Positions 37,825 to 50,051 of a stretch of DNA of 64,000 nt are shown in pieces. The stretch's first letter is position 1. Each line of letters starts with the position of its first letter. This DNA is from an uncultured Pseudomonas sp. (GTDB lineage: Bacteria; Pseudomonadota; Gammaproteobacteria; Pseudomonadales; Pseudomonadaceae), in assembly GCF_913777995.1 (NCBI RefSeq), contig NZ_CAJYVE010000010.1, forward strand, positions 62,001 through 126,000, in the 5' to 3' direction. The notes beneath the pieces were generated by a model. It did no database searches. It was not told where the DNA came from and saw only the letters and a program-made list of their open reading frames with translations. The position numbers and the translations under genes were made by a program.

Positions 37825-37839
37825 TTCCTACAAAACTTG
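37825..37839. promoter_or_regulatory. Copy of the TTCCTACAAAACTTG string in the motY/pyrC spacer
   Basis: An exact 15-base match to 32983-32997 in the promoter region of the BvgA-like regulator. It lies 69 bp before motY and 68 bp before pyrC, so it could control either gene. Confidence 0.4.
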
Positions 37840-37906
37840 ATAGCGAGTGCCTGAGACGGTCTTTTCCGGTAGCATTCCGGCGAGTTCGAACCGCCTGGAA
37901 TCCCCC

Positions 37907-38953
37907 ATGTCCGACCGCCTGACCCTTTTGCGTCCCGACGACTGGCACATCCATCTCCGTGATGGAGCCGTACTGCCCCATACCGTCGCCGACGTCTCCC
38001 GCACCTTCGCCCGCGCCATCATCATGCCTAATCTGGTGCCTCCGGTGCGTAATGCCCAGCAGGCCGATGCCTATCGCCAGCGCATCCTGGCCGCGCGCCC
38101 GGCAGGCAGCCGTTTCGAGCCGCTGATGGTGCTCTACCTCACTGACCACACCAGCCCCGAGGATATCCGCGCTGCCAAGGCCAGCGGTTTCGTCCACGCC
38201 GCCAAGCTCTACCCTGCCGGTGCGACGACCAACTCCGACTCCGGCGTAACCAGCCTGGAGAAGATTTTCCCGGCGCTGGAAGCCATGGCCGAAGTGGGCA
38301 TGCTGCTGTTGGTACACGGTGAAGTCACCCGTAGCGAGATCGACGTCTTCGACCGCGAGAAGCTGTTCATCGATGAACAACTGAGCCGCGTCGTGGAGCG
38401 TTTCCCACAATTGAAGGTGGTGTTCGAACACATCACGACAGGCGATGCGGTGCAGTTCGTCAACCAGGCCAGCGCTAACGTCGCGGCGACCATCACCGCG
38501 CACCACTTGCTGTATAACCGCAATCACATGCTGGTGGGTGGTATTCGTCCACATTTCTATTGCCTGCCGATCCTCAAGCGCAACACACATCAGGTTGCAC
38601 TGCTCGACGCCGCCACCGGCGACAGCGGCAAATTCTTCCTGGGTACAGATTCGGCACCGCATGCCCAGCACGCCAAGGAAGCCGCCTGCGGCTGTGCCGG
38701 CTGCTATACCGCCTATGCGGCGATCGAGCTGTATGCCGAAGCCTTCGAACAGCGCAATGCGCTGGACAAACTGGAAGGTTTCGCCAGCCTGCATGGTCCG
38801 GCGTTCTACGGCCTACCGGCAAACCAGGACACTATCACCCTGGTGCGCGAAGAGTGGACGGCTCCGGCCAGCCTGCCTTTCGGCGAACAGACTGTCATTC
38901 CGCTACGCGCTGGTGAAAAACTGCGCTGGCGCCTGCTGGAGAATCAGGCGTGA
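37907..38953 (+). CDS. pyrC: Dihydroorotase
   Basis: A 348-residue class II dihydroorotase, the third step of pyrimidine synthesis. The metal motif HxH is in [10 protein letters not shown], the carbamylated lysine is in [11 protein letters not shown], and metal His and Asp lie in [14 protein letters not shown] and LGTDSAPH. The stop overlaps the rnt start by 4 bp. Confidence 0.97.
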   Translation: MSDRLTLLRPDDWHIHLRDGAVLPHTVADVSRTFARAIIMPNLVPPVRNAQQADAYRQRILAARPAGSRFEPLMVLYLTDHTSPEDIRAAKASGFVHAAKLYPAGATTNSDSGVTSLEKIFPALEAMAEVGMLLLVHGEVTRSEIDVFDREKLFIDEQLSRVVERFPQLKVVFEHITTGDAVQFVNQASANVAATITAHHLLYNRNHMLVGGIRPHFYCLPILKRNTHQVALLDAATGDSGKFFLGTDSAPHAQHAKEAACGCAGCYTAYAAIELYAEAFEQRNALDKLEGFASLHGPAFYGLPANQDTITLVREEWTAPASLPFGEQTVIPLRAGEKLRWRLLENQA

Positions 38954-39624
38954 GTGAAGATCAGTACGACGAAGACCTGGACCTGCAAGGTGGCGGCGGC
39001 GCCCGCCACCCCATGGCTGCGCGCTTTCGCGGGTATCTGCCAGTAGTGGTCGATGTCGAAACCGGCGGGTTCAACGCCGCGACCGACGCATTGCTGGAAA
39101 TCGCCGCCGTGACCATCGGCATGGACGAAAAGGGCTTCGTATTTCCGGAGCACTCGTATTTTTTCCGCGTCGAGCCTTTCGAGGGCGCCAATATCGAGCC
39201 CGCGGCTCTGGAGTTCACCGGCATCAAGCTGGACCACCCGTTGCGCATGGCGGTGAGCGAGGAAACTGCACTCACCGACATTTTCCGTGGCGTACGCAAG
39301 GCCCTGAAAGCCAATGGCTGCAAACGTGCGGTGCTGGTCGGCCACAACGCCAGCTTCGACCTGGGCTTCCTGAACGCCGCCGTGGCGCGCATGGATATGA
39401 AGCGCAACCCTTTCCATCCCTTCTCCAGCTTCGACACCGCGACCCTGGCTGGTCTGGCCTATGGTCAGACCGTGCTGGCCAAGGCGTGCCAGGCGGCCGG
39501 CATCGACTTTGACGGCCGCGAAGCACACTCGGCGCGCTACGACACCGAGAAGACCGCCGAGCTGTTCTGCGGAATCGTCAACCGCTGGAAAGAAATGGGC
39601 GGCTGGCACGACTACGACGACTGA
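38950..39624 (+). CDS. rnt: Ribonuclease T
   Basis: A 224-residue DEDDh exonuclease that trims tRNA and 5S/23S rRNA 3' ends. Exo motifs are [10 protein letters not shown] (I), [10 protein letters not shown] (II) and [11 protein letters not shown] (III). It starts with GTG at 38950 inside the pyrC stop region, with GGAG 9 nt before it, which shows coupling to pyrC. Confidence 0.96.
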   Translation: MSEDQYDEDLDLQGGGGARHPMAARFRGYLPVVVDVETGGFNAATDALLEIAAVTIGMDEKGFVFPEHSYFFRVEPFEGANIEPAALEFTGIKLDHPLRMAVSEETALTDIFRGVRKALKANGCKRAVLVGHNASFDLGFLNAAVARMDMKRNPFHPFSSFDTATLAGLAYGQTVLAKACQAAGIDFDGREAHSARYDTEKTAELFCGIVNRWKEMGGWHDYDD

Positions 39625-39732
39625 TCGTGTCGCTGCGCCTGCGCCGCCGGGTGGCGGCGCAGCCTTTTGAAGCTCAGCCTGTCGCGAGGCTGAACCGCTC
39701 ATCGAATCCTCGCATGCCGATCAAAAACAATT

Positions 39733-39761
39733 TTGACAAGCATTCTCATTACGATTAGTCT
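39733..39761 (+). promoter_or_regulatory. bfd promoter with an overlapping Fur box
   Basis: TTGACA (39733-39738), a 17-bp gap and TAGTCT (39756-39761) form a good sigma-70 promoter. TGACAAGCATTCTCA (39734-39748) matches 11 of 14 positions of the Fur 7-1-7 motif TGATAATnATTATCA and covers the -35 region. Iron repression of bfd is therefore expected. Confidence 0.75.
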
Positions 39762-39800
39762 CTTCGGCAACACGCATCACACAGAGACGGTCCCAAGTTT

Positions 39801-40019
39801 ATGTATGTTTGCCTTTGCCAAGGTGTCACTGACGGTCAGATTCGCGAAGCGATCTTCGAAGGCTGCTGCAGTTACCGCGATATCCGCCAGACCCTGGGTG
39901 TAGGCACTCAATGCGGCAAGTGCGCCTGCCTGGCCAAGGAAGTGGTGCGCGAAACGCTGACCGAGCTGCAGACCACTCAGGCCGCACTGGCCTACCCCGC
40001 AGAATTTTCTGCCGCGTAA
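39801..40019 (+). CDS. bfd: Bacterioferritin-associated ferredoxin
   Basis: A 72-residue [2Fe-2S] protein with the Bfd cysteine pattern: MYVCLCQGVTD at the start and GTQCGKCACLA around residues 36-46. Bfd docks on bacterioferritin, reduces its haem and so releases stored iron. It is followed by bfr, though a terminator separates them. Confidence 0.96.
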   Translation: MYVCLCQGVTDGQIREAIFEGCCSYRDIRQTLGVGTQCGKCACLAKEVVRETLTELQTTQAALAYPAEFSAA

Positions 40020-40036
40020 ATCACGCCTGAATCCCG

Positions 40037-40061
40037 AAACCGGACAATGTCCGGTTTTTTT
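40037..40061 (+). terminator. Rho-independent terminator of bfd
   Basis: AAACCGGAC (40037-40045) pairs with GTCCGGTTT (40049-40057) around AAT, followed by a run of T to 40061. Confidence 0.92.
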
Positions 40062-40151
40062 ATGCCTGTAATTCAATTACTTAGGCTCAAGATGCAGAAC
40101 TCAAACATTCTTATTCAGATTTAATTTCACTTATTATTCAATAACTTAGGT

Positions 40152-40193
40152 TTGACACTAGATTAAGTCGGGATCAAACTCGCGGCCTATAGA
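40152..40193 (+). promoter_or_regulatory. Possible bfr promoter region
   Basis: TTGACA (40152-40157) lies in an AT-rich stretch and TATAGA (40188-40193) downstream, but the spacing (30 bp) does not fit one sigma-70 promoter. TTGACACTAGATTAAGTCGG looks somewhat like a type 1 IscR site. Both readings are weak. Confidence 0.3.
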
Positions 40194-40218
40194 CATTAGC
40201 CTGCGGCAGGAACTCGAC

Positions 40219-40695
40219 ATGAAAGGCGACATTACAGTCATTCAACATCTCAACAAGATCCTTGGGAACGAGCTGGTCGCTATCAACCAGTACTTCCTGC
40301 ACGCGCGTATGTACGACGACTGGGGCCTGAACAAGCTCGGTAAACACGAGTACCGTGAATCCATCGACGAGATGAAACACGCGGACAAGATCATCAAGCG
40401 CATCCTGTTCCTGGAAGGCATCCCCAACCTGCAGGACCTCGGCAAGATCCTGATCGGCGAACACACCAAGGAAATGCTCGAGTGCGACCTGAAGATCGAG
40501 CAAAAAGGTCTTGCCGACCTCAAGGCAGCCATCGCTCACTTCGAAACCGTCGGCGATTTCGGCAGCCGTGAGCTGCTCGAAGACATCCTGGAATCCGAAG
40601 AAGAACACATCGACTGGCTGGAAACCCAGCTGGGCCTGATCGACAAGATCGGCATCGAGAACTACCTGCAATCGCAGATGGGCGACGAAGACTGA
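40219..40695 (+). CDS. bfr: Bacterioferritin
   Basis: A 158-residue haem-containing ferritin that stores iron as a 24-mer. All ferroxidase ligands are present at the canonical positions: E18, E51, H54, E94, E127 and H130. The haem ligand M52 is also present, so this is a true catalytic and haem-binding bacterioferritin. CAGGA precedes the ATG. Confidence 0.97.
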   Translation: MKGDITVIQHLNKILGNELVAINQYFLHARMYDDWGLNKLGKHEYRESIDEMKHADKIIKRILFLEGIPNLQDLGKILIGEHTKEMLECDLKIEQKGLADLKAAIAHFETVGDFGSRELLEDILESEEEHIDWLETQLGLIDKIGIENYLQSQMGDED

Positions 40696-40778
40696 GCAGG
40701 CCGTCATGACTGCACCAGGCGAGCCTGGCGCAGACCGCTTGCCTGCAGATGAGCCCTTCATTGCAGGGATCGAAAAAA

Positions 40779-40809
40779 AGCCCCGCCTGGATCACCAGGC
40801 GGGGCTTTT
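40779..40809. terminator. Bidirectional terminator between bfr and grxD
   Basis: AGCCCCGCCTGG (40779-40790) pairs with CCAGGCGGGGCT (40795-40806) around ATCA, with T runs on both strands, so it serves both convergent genes. Confidence 0.95.
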
Positions 40810-40823
40810 ACATGCAGCGCGAA

Positions 40824-41150
40824 TCAGGCCTTGGCTTTTTCAGCCGCCTGTTTGATCAGCGATTGCAGTTCACCCTTCTCGAACATTTCCAGAATGATGT
40901 CACTGCCGCCGACCAGCTCGCCGTCTACCCACAGTTGCGGGAAAGTCGGCCAGTTGGCGTATTTGGGCAGGTTGGCGCGAATCTCGGGGTTTTGCAGGAT
41001 GTCGACGTAGGCGAATTTTTCGCCGCAAGCCATCAGCGCCTGGGAAGCGCGGGCCGAAAAACCGCATTGTGGCGCGTTGGGTGCGCCTTTCATGTAAAGC
41101 AGGATCGTGTTGTTGGCAATCTGCTCTTTGATCGTTTCGATGATATCCAT
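40824..41150 (-). CDS. grxD: Monothiol glutaredoxin Grx4 type
   Basis: A 108-residue monothiol glutaredoxin with the CGFS active site (APQCGFSARA) and WPTFPQLWVDGELVGGSD, the glutathione-binding end. Grx4 proteins bind a bridging [2Fe-2S] cluster and act in Fe-S trafficking, which fits the neighbouring iron storage genes. GAGG precedes the ATG at 41150. Confidence 0.96.
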   Translation of the reverse strand: MDIIETIKEQIANNTILLYMKGAPNAPQCGFSARASQALMACGEKFAYVDILQNPEIRANLPKYANWPTFPQLWVDGELVGGSDIILEMFEKGELQSLIKQAAEKAKA

Positions 41151-41260
41151 CAAGCACCTCGGCTGAACTTTCCGACCCGGTTGTCGGCACGATGGCGCAT
41201 TGTAACGTAAAGCCGAGGCCAACGCTCGGTCTTGAACGTCAACGTCTTGCGGGGAGGGCT

Positions 41261-41554
41261 TCAGCCGCTGGTGATTGGCGTGACCTTGCGCTGCATCTGC
41301 AGTTCGCTCACGGTCTCGATCTGCTCCTGGGCCACATGCACACCGGTCAGATCGCCAATCAACCGCCAGTGCTCGTCCAGGCCCGAACTGATGGTAGCCA
41401 TGCGATCGATCATGCGACGCCCTGCCGCCCGAGTGACCTCGTCTTCGCTACGCAGCAATTCGAAAGACATGGATGTCATCGAAGCAGTCAGGTGCGTGAG
41501 GGTCCGGGCTGTCAGCCCGAGCAGCTCCGTCAATTGACGTTCCTTTGCGTTCAT
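41261..41554 (-). CDS. Conserved hypothetical helical protein
   Basis: A 97-residue all-helical cytoplasmic protein (MNAKERQLTELLGLTARTLT, FELLRSEDEVTRAAGRRMID). AGGAGGG precedes ATG 41554, so translation is likely. No known domain is visible, and it stands alone between grxD and argF. Confidence 0.7.
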   Translation of the reverse strand: MNAKERQLTELLGLTARTLTHLTASMTSMSFELLRSEDEVTRAAGRRMIDRMATISSGLDEHWRLIGDLTGVHVAQEQIETVSELQMQRKVTPITSG

Positions 41555-42020
41555 CCGAAAACCCTCCTATGGATCTGTCTGCTTTATAACCCAGGGTAGA
41601 CACTAAAGATACAAACGACTTTACCACTGCGTGATGCGCATCGCATTCACAATGATGCCAGATCGCCATGCGCACGATCATCCCTTCGCAAGGCGTGGAT
41701 TACCCGGACTGCTTTATTACCAATATTGCAAAGCGAGCGAGGGCCGGTGTACAAATGCTCTCTTCCCTCACGAACACCGACGGAGCTGATTCCACCCCTG
41801 GCCGACGCCTTGTCATGGCCATGAAGGGTCACCGATCGAGCCAAAATACTCCAACTTCTTATAAATCAACGGCGCCGTTGTGTTGTTGCGACATTTTTTT
41901 ATAACATCGCGCCTTCCCCTATTCGTCGCTAAATGCGGCCTTCGCCGCAGAGATTGCCCGTTTTCCGGATAAATAACCGTTTTGGGCACCTGCGGTCTGT
42001 TGCAAAAAAGGTAGTCAATA
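41555..42020 (+). promoter_or_regulatory. argF upstream region with an ArgR half-site
   Basis: No gene is supported in this 466-bp spacer. On the minus strand, TGTCGC at 41893-41888 is followed by 8 bases and AA (41879-41878), matching the Pseudomonas ArgR half-site TGTCGC-N8-AA. It lies 128 bp before argF. A second in-phase half-site was not clear. ArgR control of argF is expected. Confidence 0.5.
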
Positions 42021-42938
42021 ATGAGCGCCAGGCACTTTCTCTCGATGATGGATTACACGCCAGACGAACTCCTGGGCCTGATCCGTCGTGGCGTAGAGCT
42101 CAAAGACCTGCGAAACCGTGGCGTGCTTTTCGAACCCCTGAAGAATCGGGTTCTGGGCATGATCTTCGAGAAATCCTCGACACGCACCCGTCTTTCCTTC
42201 GAAGCCGGCATGATCCAAATGGGCGGCCAGGCCATCTTCCTGTCTCATCGCGACACCCAACTGGGTCGTGGCGAACCCATTTCCGACAGCGCCAAGGTGA
42301 TGTCGCGCATGCTCGACGCGGTGATGATCCGCACTTACGCGCACAGCAACCTGACCGAGTTCGCAGCCAATTCCCGCGTGCCGGTTATCAACGGGCTGTC
42401 GGACGATCTGCATCCCTGCCAGTTGCTGGCTGACATGCAGACCTTCCTCGAGCATCGCGGCTCGATCAAGGGCAAGACCGTGGCGTGGATCGGCGACGGC
42501 AACAACATGTGCAACAGCTATATAGAAGCGGCCATCCAGTTCGACTTCCAGCTGCGCGTGGCCTGCCCTTCCGGCTACGAGCCGAATCCGGACTTCATGG
42601 CCCTGGCCGGTGAGCGGGTCACGATCGTCCGCGACCCGCGCGAGGCTGTCGCGGGCGCGCACCTGGTCAGCACCGATGTGTGGACCTCCATGGGCCAGGA
42701 AGACGAAGCCGCACGGCGCATGGCGTTGTTCGCGCCTTACCAGGTCACCCGCCAACTGCTCGACCTGGCTGCGCCGGAGGTGCTGTTCATGCACTGCCTG
42801 CCGGCACACCGCGGCGAGGAGATCAGCGAAGACGTGCTCGACGACCCGCGTGCCGTCGCTTGGGACCAGGCCGAAAACCGCCTGCACGCGCAAAAGGCGC
42901 TTCTGGAGTTCCTGGTCGCCGCTTCCTACGCGCCATGA
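42021..42938 (+). CDS. argF: Anabolic ornithine carbamoyltransferase
   Basis: A 305-residue enzyme that makes citrulline from ornithine and carbamoyl phosphate. Signatures are [10 protein letters not shown] (carbamoyl phosphate), HPCQLLADM and [10 protein letters not shown]. Its length matches anabolic ArgF rather than catabolic ArcB (about 336). The stop overlaps the start of an ABC ATPase gene by 4 bp. Confidence 0.97.
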   Translation: MSARHFLSMMDYTPDELLGLIRRGVELKDLRNRGVLFEPLKNRVLGMIFEKSSTRTRLSFEAGMIQMGGQAIFLSHRDTQLGRGEPISDSAKVMSRMLDAVMIRTYAHSNLTEFAANSRVPVINGLSDDLHPCQLLADMQTFLEHRGSIKGKTVAWIGDGNNMCNSYIEAAIQFDFQLRVACPSGYEPNPDFMALAGERVTIVRDPREAVAGAHLVSTDVWTSMGQEDEAARRMALFAPYQVTRQLLDLAAPEVLFMHCLPAHRGEEISEDVLDDPRAVAWDQAENRLHAQKALLEFLVAASYAP

Positions 42939-44014
42939 GCCATTCACTGCTGCTCAACCTGCGCGGGCTTGCCTGCGGTTATCAGGACAGCCGCGTGGTG
43001 CAGGACCTGAACCTGCACCTCAACGCCGGCGACATCGGCTGCCTGCTGGGTTCGTCAGGCTGCGGCAAGACCACCACCCTGCGCGCCATCGCCGGTTTCG
43101 AGCCCGTTCAGGCCGGCGAGATCAGCCTGGCAGGCGCAGTGATCTCGCGCCCCGGTTTTACCCTGGCACCGGAAAAGCGCCGTATCGGCATGGTCTTTCA
43201 GGACTATGCCCTGTTCCCTCACCTGAACGTGGCAGACAACATCGGCTTCGGTATTCGCCGCCATCCGCGCTTGCGCGAGGTGGTCGACGAACTGCTGGAG
43301 CGGGTCAACCTGAAGAACCTGGGCAGCCGCTACCCGCATGAATTGTCCGGTGGCCAGCAACAGCGCGTGGCGCTCGCCCGGGCACTGGCTCCGGAGCCGC
43401 AGTTGCTGCTGCTCGACGAGCCTTTCTCCAATCTCGACGTGGAACTGCGCAAACGGCTCAGTGCCGAGGTCCGGGAAATTCTCAAGGCACGCGGCACCAG
43501 CGCGATTCTGGTCACCCACGATCAGGAGGAAGCCTTCGCAGTCAGCGATCATATCGGCGTCTTCAAGGAAGGCCGCCTAGAGCAATGGGATACGCCCTAC
43601 AACCTCTATCACGAGCCGCTGACGCCCTACGTGGCAAGCTTCATTGGCCAAGGATATTTCATTCGTGGACAGCTTCTCGACCACGATGCCATCCAGACCG
43701 AACTGGGCGTGCTGCGTGGCAATCGCGCCTACCCAGGCCCCAGCGGCAGTGCAGTCGACGTACTGCTGCGCCCGGACGACATCGTCCACGCCCCGCACAG
43801 TGCCTTGAAAGCCCAAGTGACCGGGCGCACCTTCCAGGGCGCATCGACCCTGTACAACCTGCGGCTCGCCACCGGCAGTCAGCTTGAAGCCCTGTTTCCC
43901 AGCCATGTCGATTGCATGCCGGGCGATGAGGTCGGCATTCAGGTCGCTGCCGAGCATCTGGTCGCCTTCCCGGCCTCGGGCAGTGTGCAGGCGTCCCGCG
44001 CCACCGCGCTTTAA
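42935..44014 (+). CDS. Orphan ABC transporter ATPase, FbpC/PotA type
   Basis: A 359-residue ATPase: Walker [12 protein letters not shown]-loop [10 protein letters not shown], signature [15 protein letters not shown], Walker [13 protein letters not shown] and H-loop [11 protein letters not shown]-terminal TOBE-type regulatory domain (from about 245) is present. Such ATPases usually drive iron(III) or polyamine uptake, but no permease or binding protein gene is adjacent. It is coupled to argF by ATGA, so a link to arginine or polyamine metabolism is possible. Confidence 0.88.
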   Translation: MSHSLLLNLRGLACGYQDSRVVQDLNLHLNAGDIGCLLGSSGCGKTTTLRAIAGFEPVQAGEISLAGAVISRPGFTLAPEKRRIGMVFQDYALFPHLNVADNIGFGIRRHPRLREVVDELLERVNLKNLGSRYPHELSGGQQQRVALARALAPEPQLLLLDEPFSNLDVELRKRLSAEVREILKARGTSAILVTHDQEEAFAVSDHIGVFKEGRLEQWDTPYNLYHEPLTPYVASFIGQGYFIRGQLLDHDAIQTELGVLRGNRAYPGPSGSAVDVLLRPDDIVHAPHSALKAQVTGRTFQGASTLYNLRLATGSQLEALFPSHVDCMPGDEVGIQVAAEHLVAFPASGSVQASRATAL

Positions 44015-44020
44015 AGTTGC

Positions 44021-44491
44021 TCAGGCACGACCGATGGCAGCAAAGCTGGCCGCAGTCTGCGCGGCCAGGGCCGCCGCCGCCAACTCGACCTCCAGACCCC
44101 GCCGCCCGGCACTGACGAAAATGGTGTCGAAAGGTTGTGCGCTCTGGTCAATGAAGGTGCGCAAGCGCTTCTTCTGCCCCAGCGGGCTGATACCTCCCAG
44201 CAGGTAACCCGTCGCGCGTTGCGCCGCCGCCGGATCAGCCATCTCGGCCTTCTTCACTCCAGCCGCCAGGGCCAGGGCCTTGAGGTCAAGGGTGCCAGCG
44301 ACCGGCACTACCGCGACCAGCAGTTCACCCTTCTCACTGCAGGCCAGCAGGGTTTTGAACACCCGGGCCGTTTCCAGCCCCAGTTTCTCGGCGGCTTCCA
44401 ATCCATATGAAGCAGCCTTGGGGTCATGCTCGTAGCTGTGTACTCGATGCTCGACGCGATTTTTTTTCAGCAGATCCAGTGCGGGGGTCAT
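44021..44491 (-). CDS. ybaK: Cys-tRNA(Pro)/Cys-tRNA(Cys) deacylase YbaK
   Basis: A 156-residue YbaK protein that hydrolyses mischarged Cys-tRNA(Pro). The conserved segments FKTLLA, LDLKALALAAGVKKAEMADP and TGYLLGGISPLGQKKRL are intact, including the family Lys in VFKTLL. Start 44491 gives the usual length. It ends 6 bp from the convergent ABC ATPase gene. Confidence 0.95.
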   Translation of the reverse strand: MTPALDLLKKNRVEHRVHSYEHDPKAASYGLEAAEKLGLETARVFKTLLACSEKGELLVAVVPVAGTLDLKALALAAGVKKAEMADPAAAQRATGYLLGGISPLGQKKRLRTFIDQSAQPFDTIFVSAGRRGLEVELAAAALAAQTAASFAAIGRA

Positions 44492-44816
44492 GGTCGTTCC
44501 AGAACGTTCGTGGCGGGGCTCACTGTAAGCCAAAACCGCGATAGGCTGCGGGCTTTCGTCAAAATTTCCCGCTTCCCTCCCAGCCCTTTACCACTCGGTT
44601 TGCCGACGTTTCGCAACGCGCAATCATGAAAGCTTGTCTACGGTTCATATTCGACCTTTGACAGTTCAATTCAACGGTTATATTTTCGTTTGCGAAGATA
44701 GTCGAACATTCGATTCGACACCCGTCAGTGTTTTCGCTTCATCCCGATGTCCTGCTGCACGAGCCGATCCGATAAACGCCTGACGCGAGCCGGGCAACAA
44801 CAATAACGAGGTTTGC
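44492..44816 (+). promoter_or_regulatory. glpF upstream region with a GlpR operator candidate
   Basis: No gene is seen in this 325-bp spacer. ATTTTCGTTTGCGAA (44682-44696) and CGAACATTCGATTCGA (44703-44718) share words with the sequence before glpD (48263-48295), so they are likely GlpR operators. Confidence 0.6.
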
Positions 44817-47202
<2,386 letters not shown>

Positions 47203-47387
47203 GTATCGTCAGCGGACAAGACCCAAGGTGCGAGGCGACTCGCGCCCTGGGTCCATCCAACCACAGGGTCGCCACACCAAACGATTGCGCGCGTCATGCA
47301 CGGGCGCACTCGCGACACTCGACATGACAGGCAGGGTATCGGTGGGTCATGATTGCGCCATTTGCACAAGGTGCCTGAAGGACCACC

Positions 47388-48143
47388 ATGAACCTGCCTC
47401 CCCGCCAGAAACAGATCCTCGAGCTGGTCCGCGAACGCGGCTACGTCAGTATCGAGGAACTGGCCACCCTGTTCGTCGTCACGCCCCAGACTATCCGCCG
47501 TGATATCAACCAGCTTGCGGAAATGAACCTGCTGCGTCGCTACCATGGCGGCGCCGCCTACGATTCGAGCATCGAAAACACCGCCTACGCCATGCGTGCC
47601 GACCAGATGCGCGATGAAAAGCAACGCATTGCCGAAGCCGTTGCCGCGTTGATCCCGGACAACGCCTCGCTGTTCATCAACATCGGCACCACCACCGAAA
47701 GCGTCGCCCGCGCCCTGCTCAACCACAGCAATCTGAAAATCATCACCAACAACCTGCACGTGGCCGCCACGTTGAGTGCCAAGGACGACTTCGAAGTGCT
47801 GGTCGCCGGTGGCAACGTGCGCCGCGACGGCGGCGTGGTCGGCCAGGCCAGCGTCGACTTCATTGGCCAGTTCAAGGTCGATTTTGCCCTGGTGGGCATC
47901 AGCGGTATCGATGAAGACGGCAGCCTGCTGGACTTCGACTACCAGGAAGTGCGGGTATCCCAGACCATCATCGCCAACGCCCGGCAGGTGATCCTCGCCG
48001 CCGACTCCAGCAAGTTCGGGCGCAACGCCATGGTGCGGCTGGGCCCGATCAGCCTCATCGACTACCTGGTCACCGACGCACCGCCCATGCCAGCCCTGCA
48101 ACAGCTGCTGGTGCAGCACAAGATCCGCCTGGAAGTCGCCTGA
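47388..48143 (+). CDS. glpR: Glycerol regulon repressor
   Basis: A 251-residue DeoR-family repressor. The N-terminal winged helix ([16 protein letters not shown] and [20 protein letters not shown]) is followed by a sugar-phosphate-binding domain ([15 protein letters not shown]). It is expected to repress glpF and glpD until glycerol 3-phosphate binds. It lies between glpK and glpD. Confidence 0.96.
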   Translation: MNLPPRQKQILELVRERGYVSIEELATLFVVTPQTIRRDINQLAEMNLLRRYHGGAAYDSSIENTAYAMRADQMRDEKQRIAEAVAALIPDNASLFINIGTTTESVARALLNHSNLKIITNNLHVAATLSAKDDFEVLVAGGNVRRDGGVVGQASVDFIGQFKVDFALVGISGIDEDGSLLDFDYQEVRVSQTIIANARQVILAADSSKFGRNAMVRLGPISLIDYLVTDAPPMPALQQLLVQHKIRLEVA

Positions 48144-48152
48144 TCCACGCCC

Positions 48153-48173
48153 CCGGTGCAGCCTCTGCACCGG
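48153..48173 (+). terminator. Hairpin after glpR
   Basis: CCGGTGCAG (48153-48161) pairs with CTGCACCGG (48165-48173), 10 bp after the glpR stop. A T-rich run (from 48183) lies a little further on. Confidence 0.65.
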
Positions 48174-48262
48174 TCAGAAATGTTCGATTTTTTTCTTTTC
48201 TATCGACCCGATTAAGGTTTTTGATGAACACCGACTAGATGCAGGCTTTTTGTTGCGTTATG

Positions 48263-48295
48263 ATTTTCGGAAATGAACATTGATGTTCGATTTCG
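48263..48295 (+). promoter_or_regulatory. GlpR operator candidate before glpD
   Basis: ATTTTCGGAAATGAACATTG followed by ATGTTCGATTTCG includes the palindrome GAACATTGATGTTC and shares ATTTTCG and GAACATT words with the glpF upstream region. It lies 36 bp before the glpD start. Confidence 0.6.
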
Positions 48296-48330
48296 TCCTT
48301 AGCGCTCGATTATGCTCCCGGAGGCCACCG

Positions 48331-49854
48331 ATGACCGACATGACCGCGCATGCTCCATCGCCTGACCAGATCTATGATATCGCCGTGATCGGCGGCGGTA
48401 TCAACGGTGTAGGCATCGCTGCCGATGCCGCCGGCCGAGGCCTGTCGGTGTTTCTCTGTGAGCAGGACGACCTGGCCAGCCATACCTCTTCGGCCAGCAG
48501 CAAGCTGATTCATGGTGGCCTGCGCTATCTGGAACACTACGAGTTTCGACTGGTTCGCGAAGCACTCGCCGAACGCGAAGTGCTGCTGGCCAAGGCGCCG
48601 CATATCGTCAAGCCCATGCGTTTCGTACTGCCGCATCGCCCGCACCTGCGCCCGGCGTGGATGATCCGCGCAGGCATGTTTCTGTATGACAACCTGGGCA
48701 AACGCGAAAAGCTACCGGCCTCGCGCACGATCAACTTCGGTGCCGACAGCCCGCTCAAACCGGCCATCACCCGCGGTTTCGAATATTCCGACTGCTGGGT
48801 GGATGACGCGCGCCTGGTGGTCCTCAACGCCATGTCGGCCCGTGAGCATGGCGCGCAAATCCATACCCGTACCCGCTGCACCAGCGCACGACGCAATGAC
48901 GGTGTCTGGCACGTCGACCTGCAACGCCGCAACGGCGAAGTCTTTTCGATTCGCGCCCGCGCCCTGGTCAACGCGGCGGGCCCTTGGGTCGCGCGGGTCA
49001 TCCGGGAAGATCTGAAACTGGATTCGCCGTATGGCATTCGCCTGATCCAGGGCAGCCACCTGATCGTGCCGCGCCTGTATGAAGGCGAACACGCGTTCAT
49101 TCTGCAGAACGAAGACAAACGTATCGTTTTCACCATCCCGTACCTGGATCAGTTCACCATCGTCGGCACCACCGACCGCGAGTACCAGGGCGATCCGTCG
49201 AAGGTGAAGATCACCGACCAGGAGATGGATTACATCCTTCAGGTCGCCAACGACCACTTCAAGCGCCAGCTCACCCGCGACGACGTGCTCAATACCTATT
49301 CCGGTGTTCGCCCGCTGTGCAACGACGAGTCCGACAACCCGTCGGCCATCACCCGGGACTACACCCTTTCACTCAGCGACAGCGGCGGCCAGGCCCCGAT
49401 CCTTTCCGTGTTTGGCGGCAAGCTCACCACCTACCGCAAACTGGCCGAGTCGGCGATGTCGCAACTGGCGCGCTGGTTCCCGCAGATGAAACCGGCCTGG
49501 ACCGCCAGTGCCCCGCTGCCAGGCGGTGAACAGCCATTGCAGGCCAGCGAACTGACCCAGCGCCACCCATGGCTGCCTGCCAGCCTGGCGCAACGCTGGG
49601 CACGCACCTATGGCACCCGTAGCTGGCAATTGCTGGAAGGTGCCACCAGCCTGGAGGACCTGGGCGAGGAATTCGGCGCGGGACTGTACGCCCGGGAAGT
49701 GCGCTACCTGCGCGATCAGGAGTGGGCCGTTGAAGCCGATGACATTGCCTGGCGGCGCACCAAGCTGGGTCTGTTCCTCAGCGCCGAGCAGTGCAACGCA
49801 TTGCAGACCTGGCTGGCCGAACACAGCCGCACCACTGAAACCGTCGCGGCCTGA
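48331..49854 (+). CDS. glpD: Aerobic glycerol-3-phosphate dehydrogenase
   Basis: A 507-residue FAD enzyme of the inner membrane that oxidises glycerol 3-phosphate to dihydroxyacetone phosphate and reduces quinone. The FAD fold is VIGGGINGVGIAADAAGRG (about 18-36), and SKLIHGGLRYLEHYEF and NAAGPW are family segments. GGAGG precedes ATG 48331, which is chosen over the upstream 48280. Confidence 0.97.
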   Translation: MTDMTAHAPSPDQIYDIAVIGGGINGVGIAADAAGRGLSVFLCEQDDLASHTSSASSKLIHGGLRYLEHYEFRLVREALAEREVLLAKAPHIVKPMRFVLPHRPHLRPAWMIRAGMFLYDNLGKREKLPASRTINFGADSPLKPAITRGFEYSDCWVDDARLVVLNAMSAREHGAQIHTRTRCTSARRNDGVWHVDLQRRNGEVFSIRARALVNAAGPWVARVIREDLKLDSPYGIRLIQGSHLIVPRLYEGEHAFILQNEDKRIVFTIPYLDQFTIVGTTDREYQGDPSKVKITDQEMDYILQVANDHFKRQLTRDDVLNTYSGVRPLCNDESDNPSAITRDYTLSLSDSGGQAPILSVFGGKLTTYRKLAESAMSQLARWFPQMKPAWTASAPLPGGEQPLQASELTQRHPWLPASLAQRWARTYGTRSWQLLEGATSLEDLGEEFGAGLYAREVRYLRDQEWAVEADDIAWRRTKLGLFLSAEQCNALQTWLAEHSRTTETVAA

Positions 49855-49868
49855 GCGTAATCGTACGC

Positions 49869-49905
49869 ATCCTGCCCGGCCCGCCTCACGGTCGGGCAGG
49901 ATTTT
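49869..49905 (+). terminator. Terminator of glpD
   Basis: ATCCTGCCCG (49869-49878) pairs with CGGGCAGGAT (49893-49902), followed by TTT, 15 bp after the glpD stop. Confidence 0.88.
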
Positions 49906-49943
49906 CGCCTGCCAAAAGCCAGATTCCCCACCGAACCAGTGAA

Positions 49944-50019
49944 AGCGGCTTCAGCCGCGAAGCGACCGCCCGTTCAAGACAGATGCGGTGAGCTTCCTGG
50001 CGCTTTCGCGGCTAAAGCC
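49944..50019. repeat. REP pair, AGCGGCTTCAGCCGCGAA type
   Basis: AGCGGCTTCAGCCGCGAAGCG (about 49944-49964) faces CGCTTTCGCGGCTAAAGCC (about 50001-50019). The REP core is the same type as at 14522. Confidence 0.8.
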
Positions 50020-50051
50020 AATACTGGTCAGTTAAGCGCTTTGCAGCTTTA

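Noticed and set aside
41668..41904. 78-codon frame before argF
   Set aside because: Overlaps the ArgR half-site and promoter region and lacks a ribosome site.
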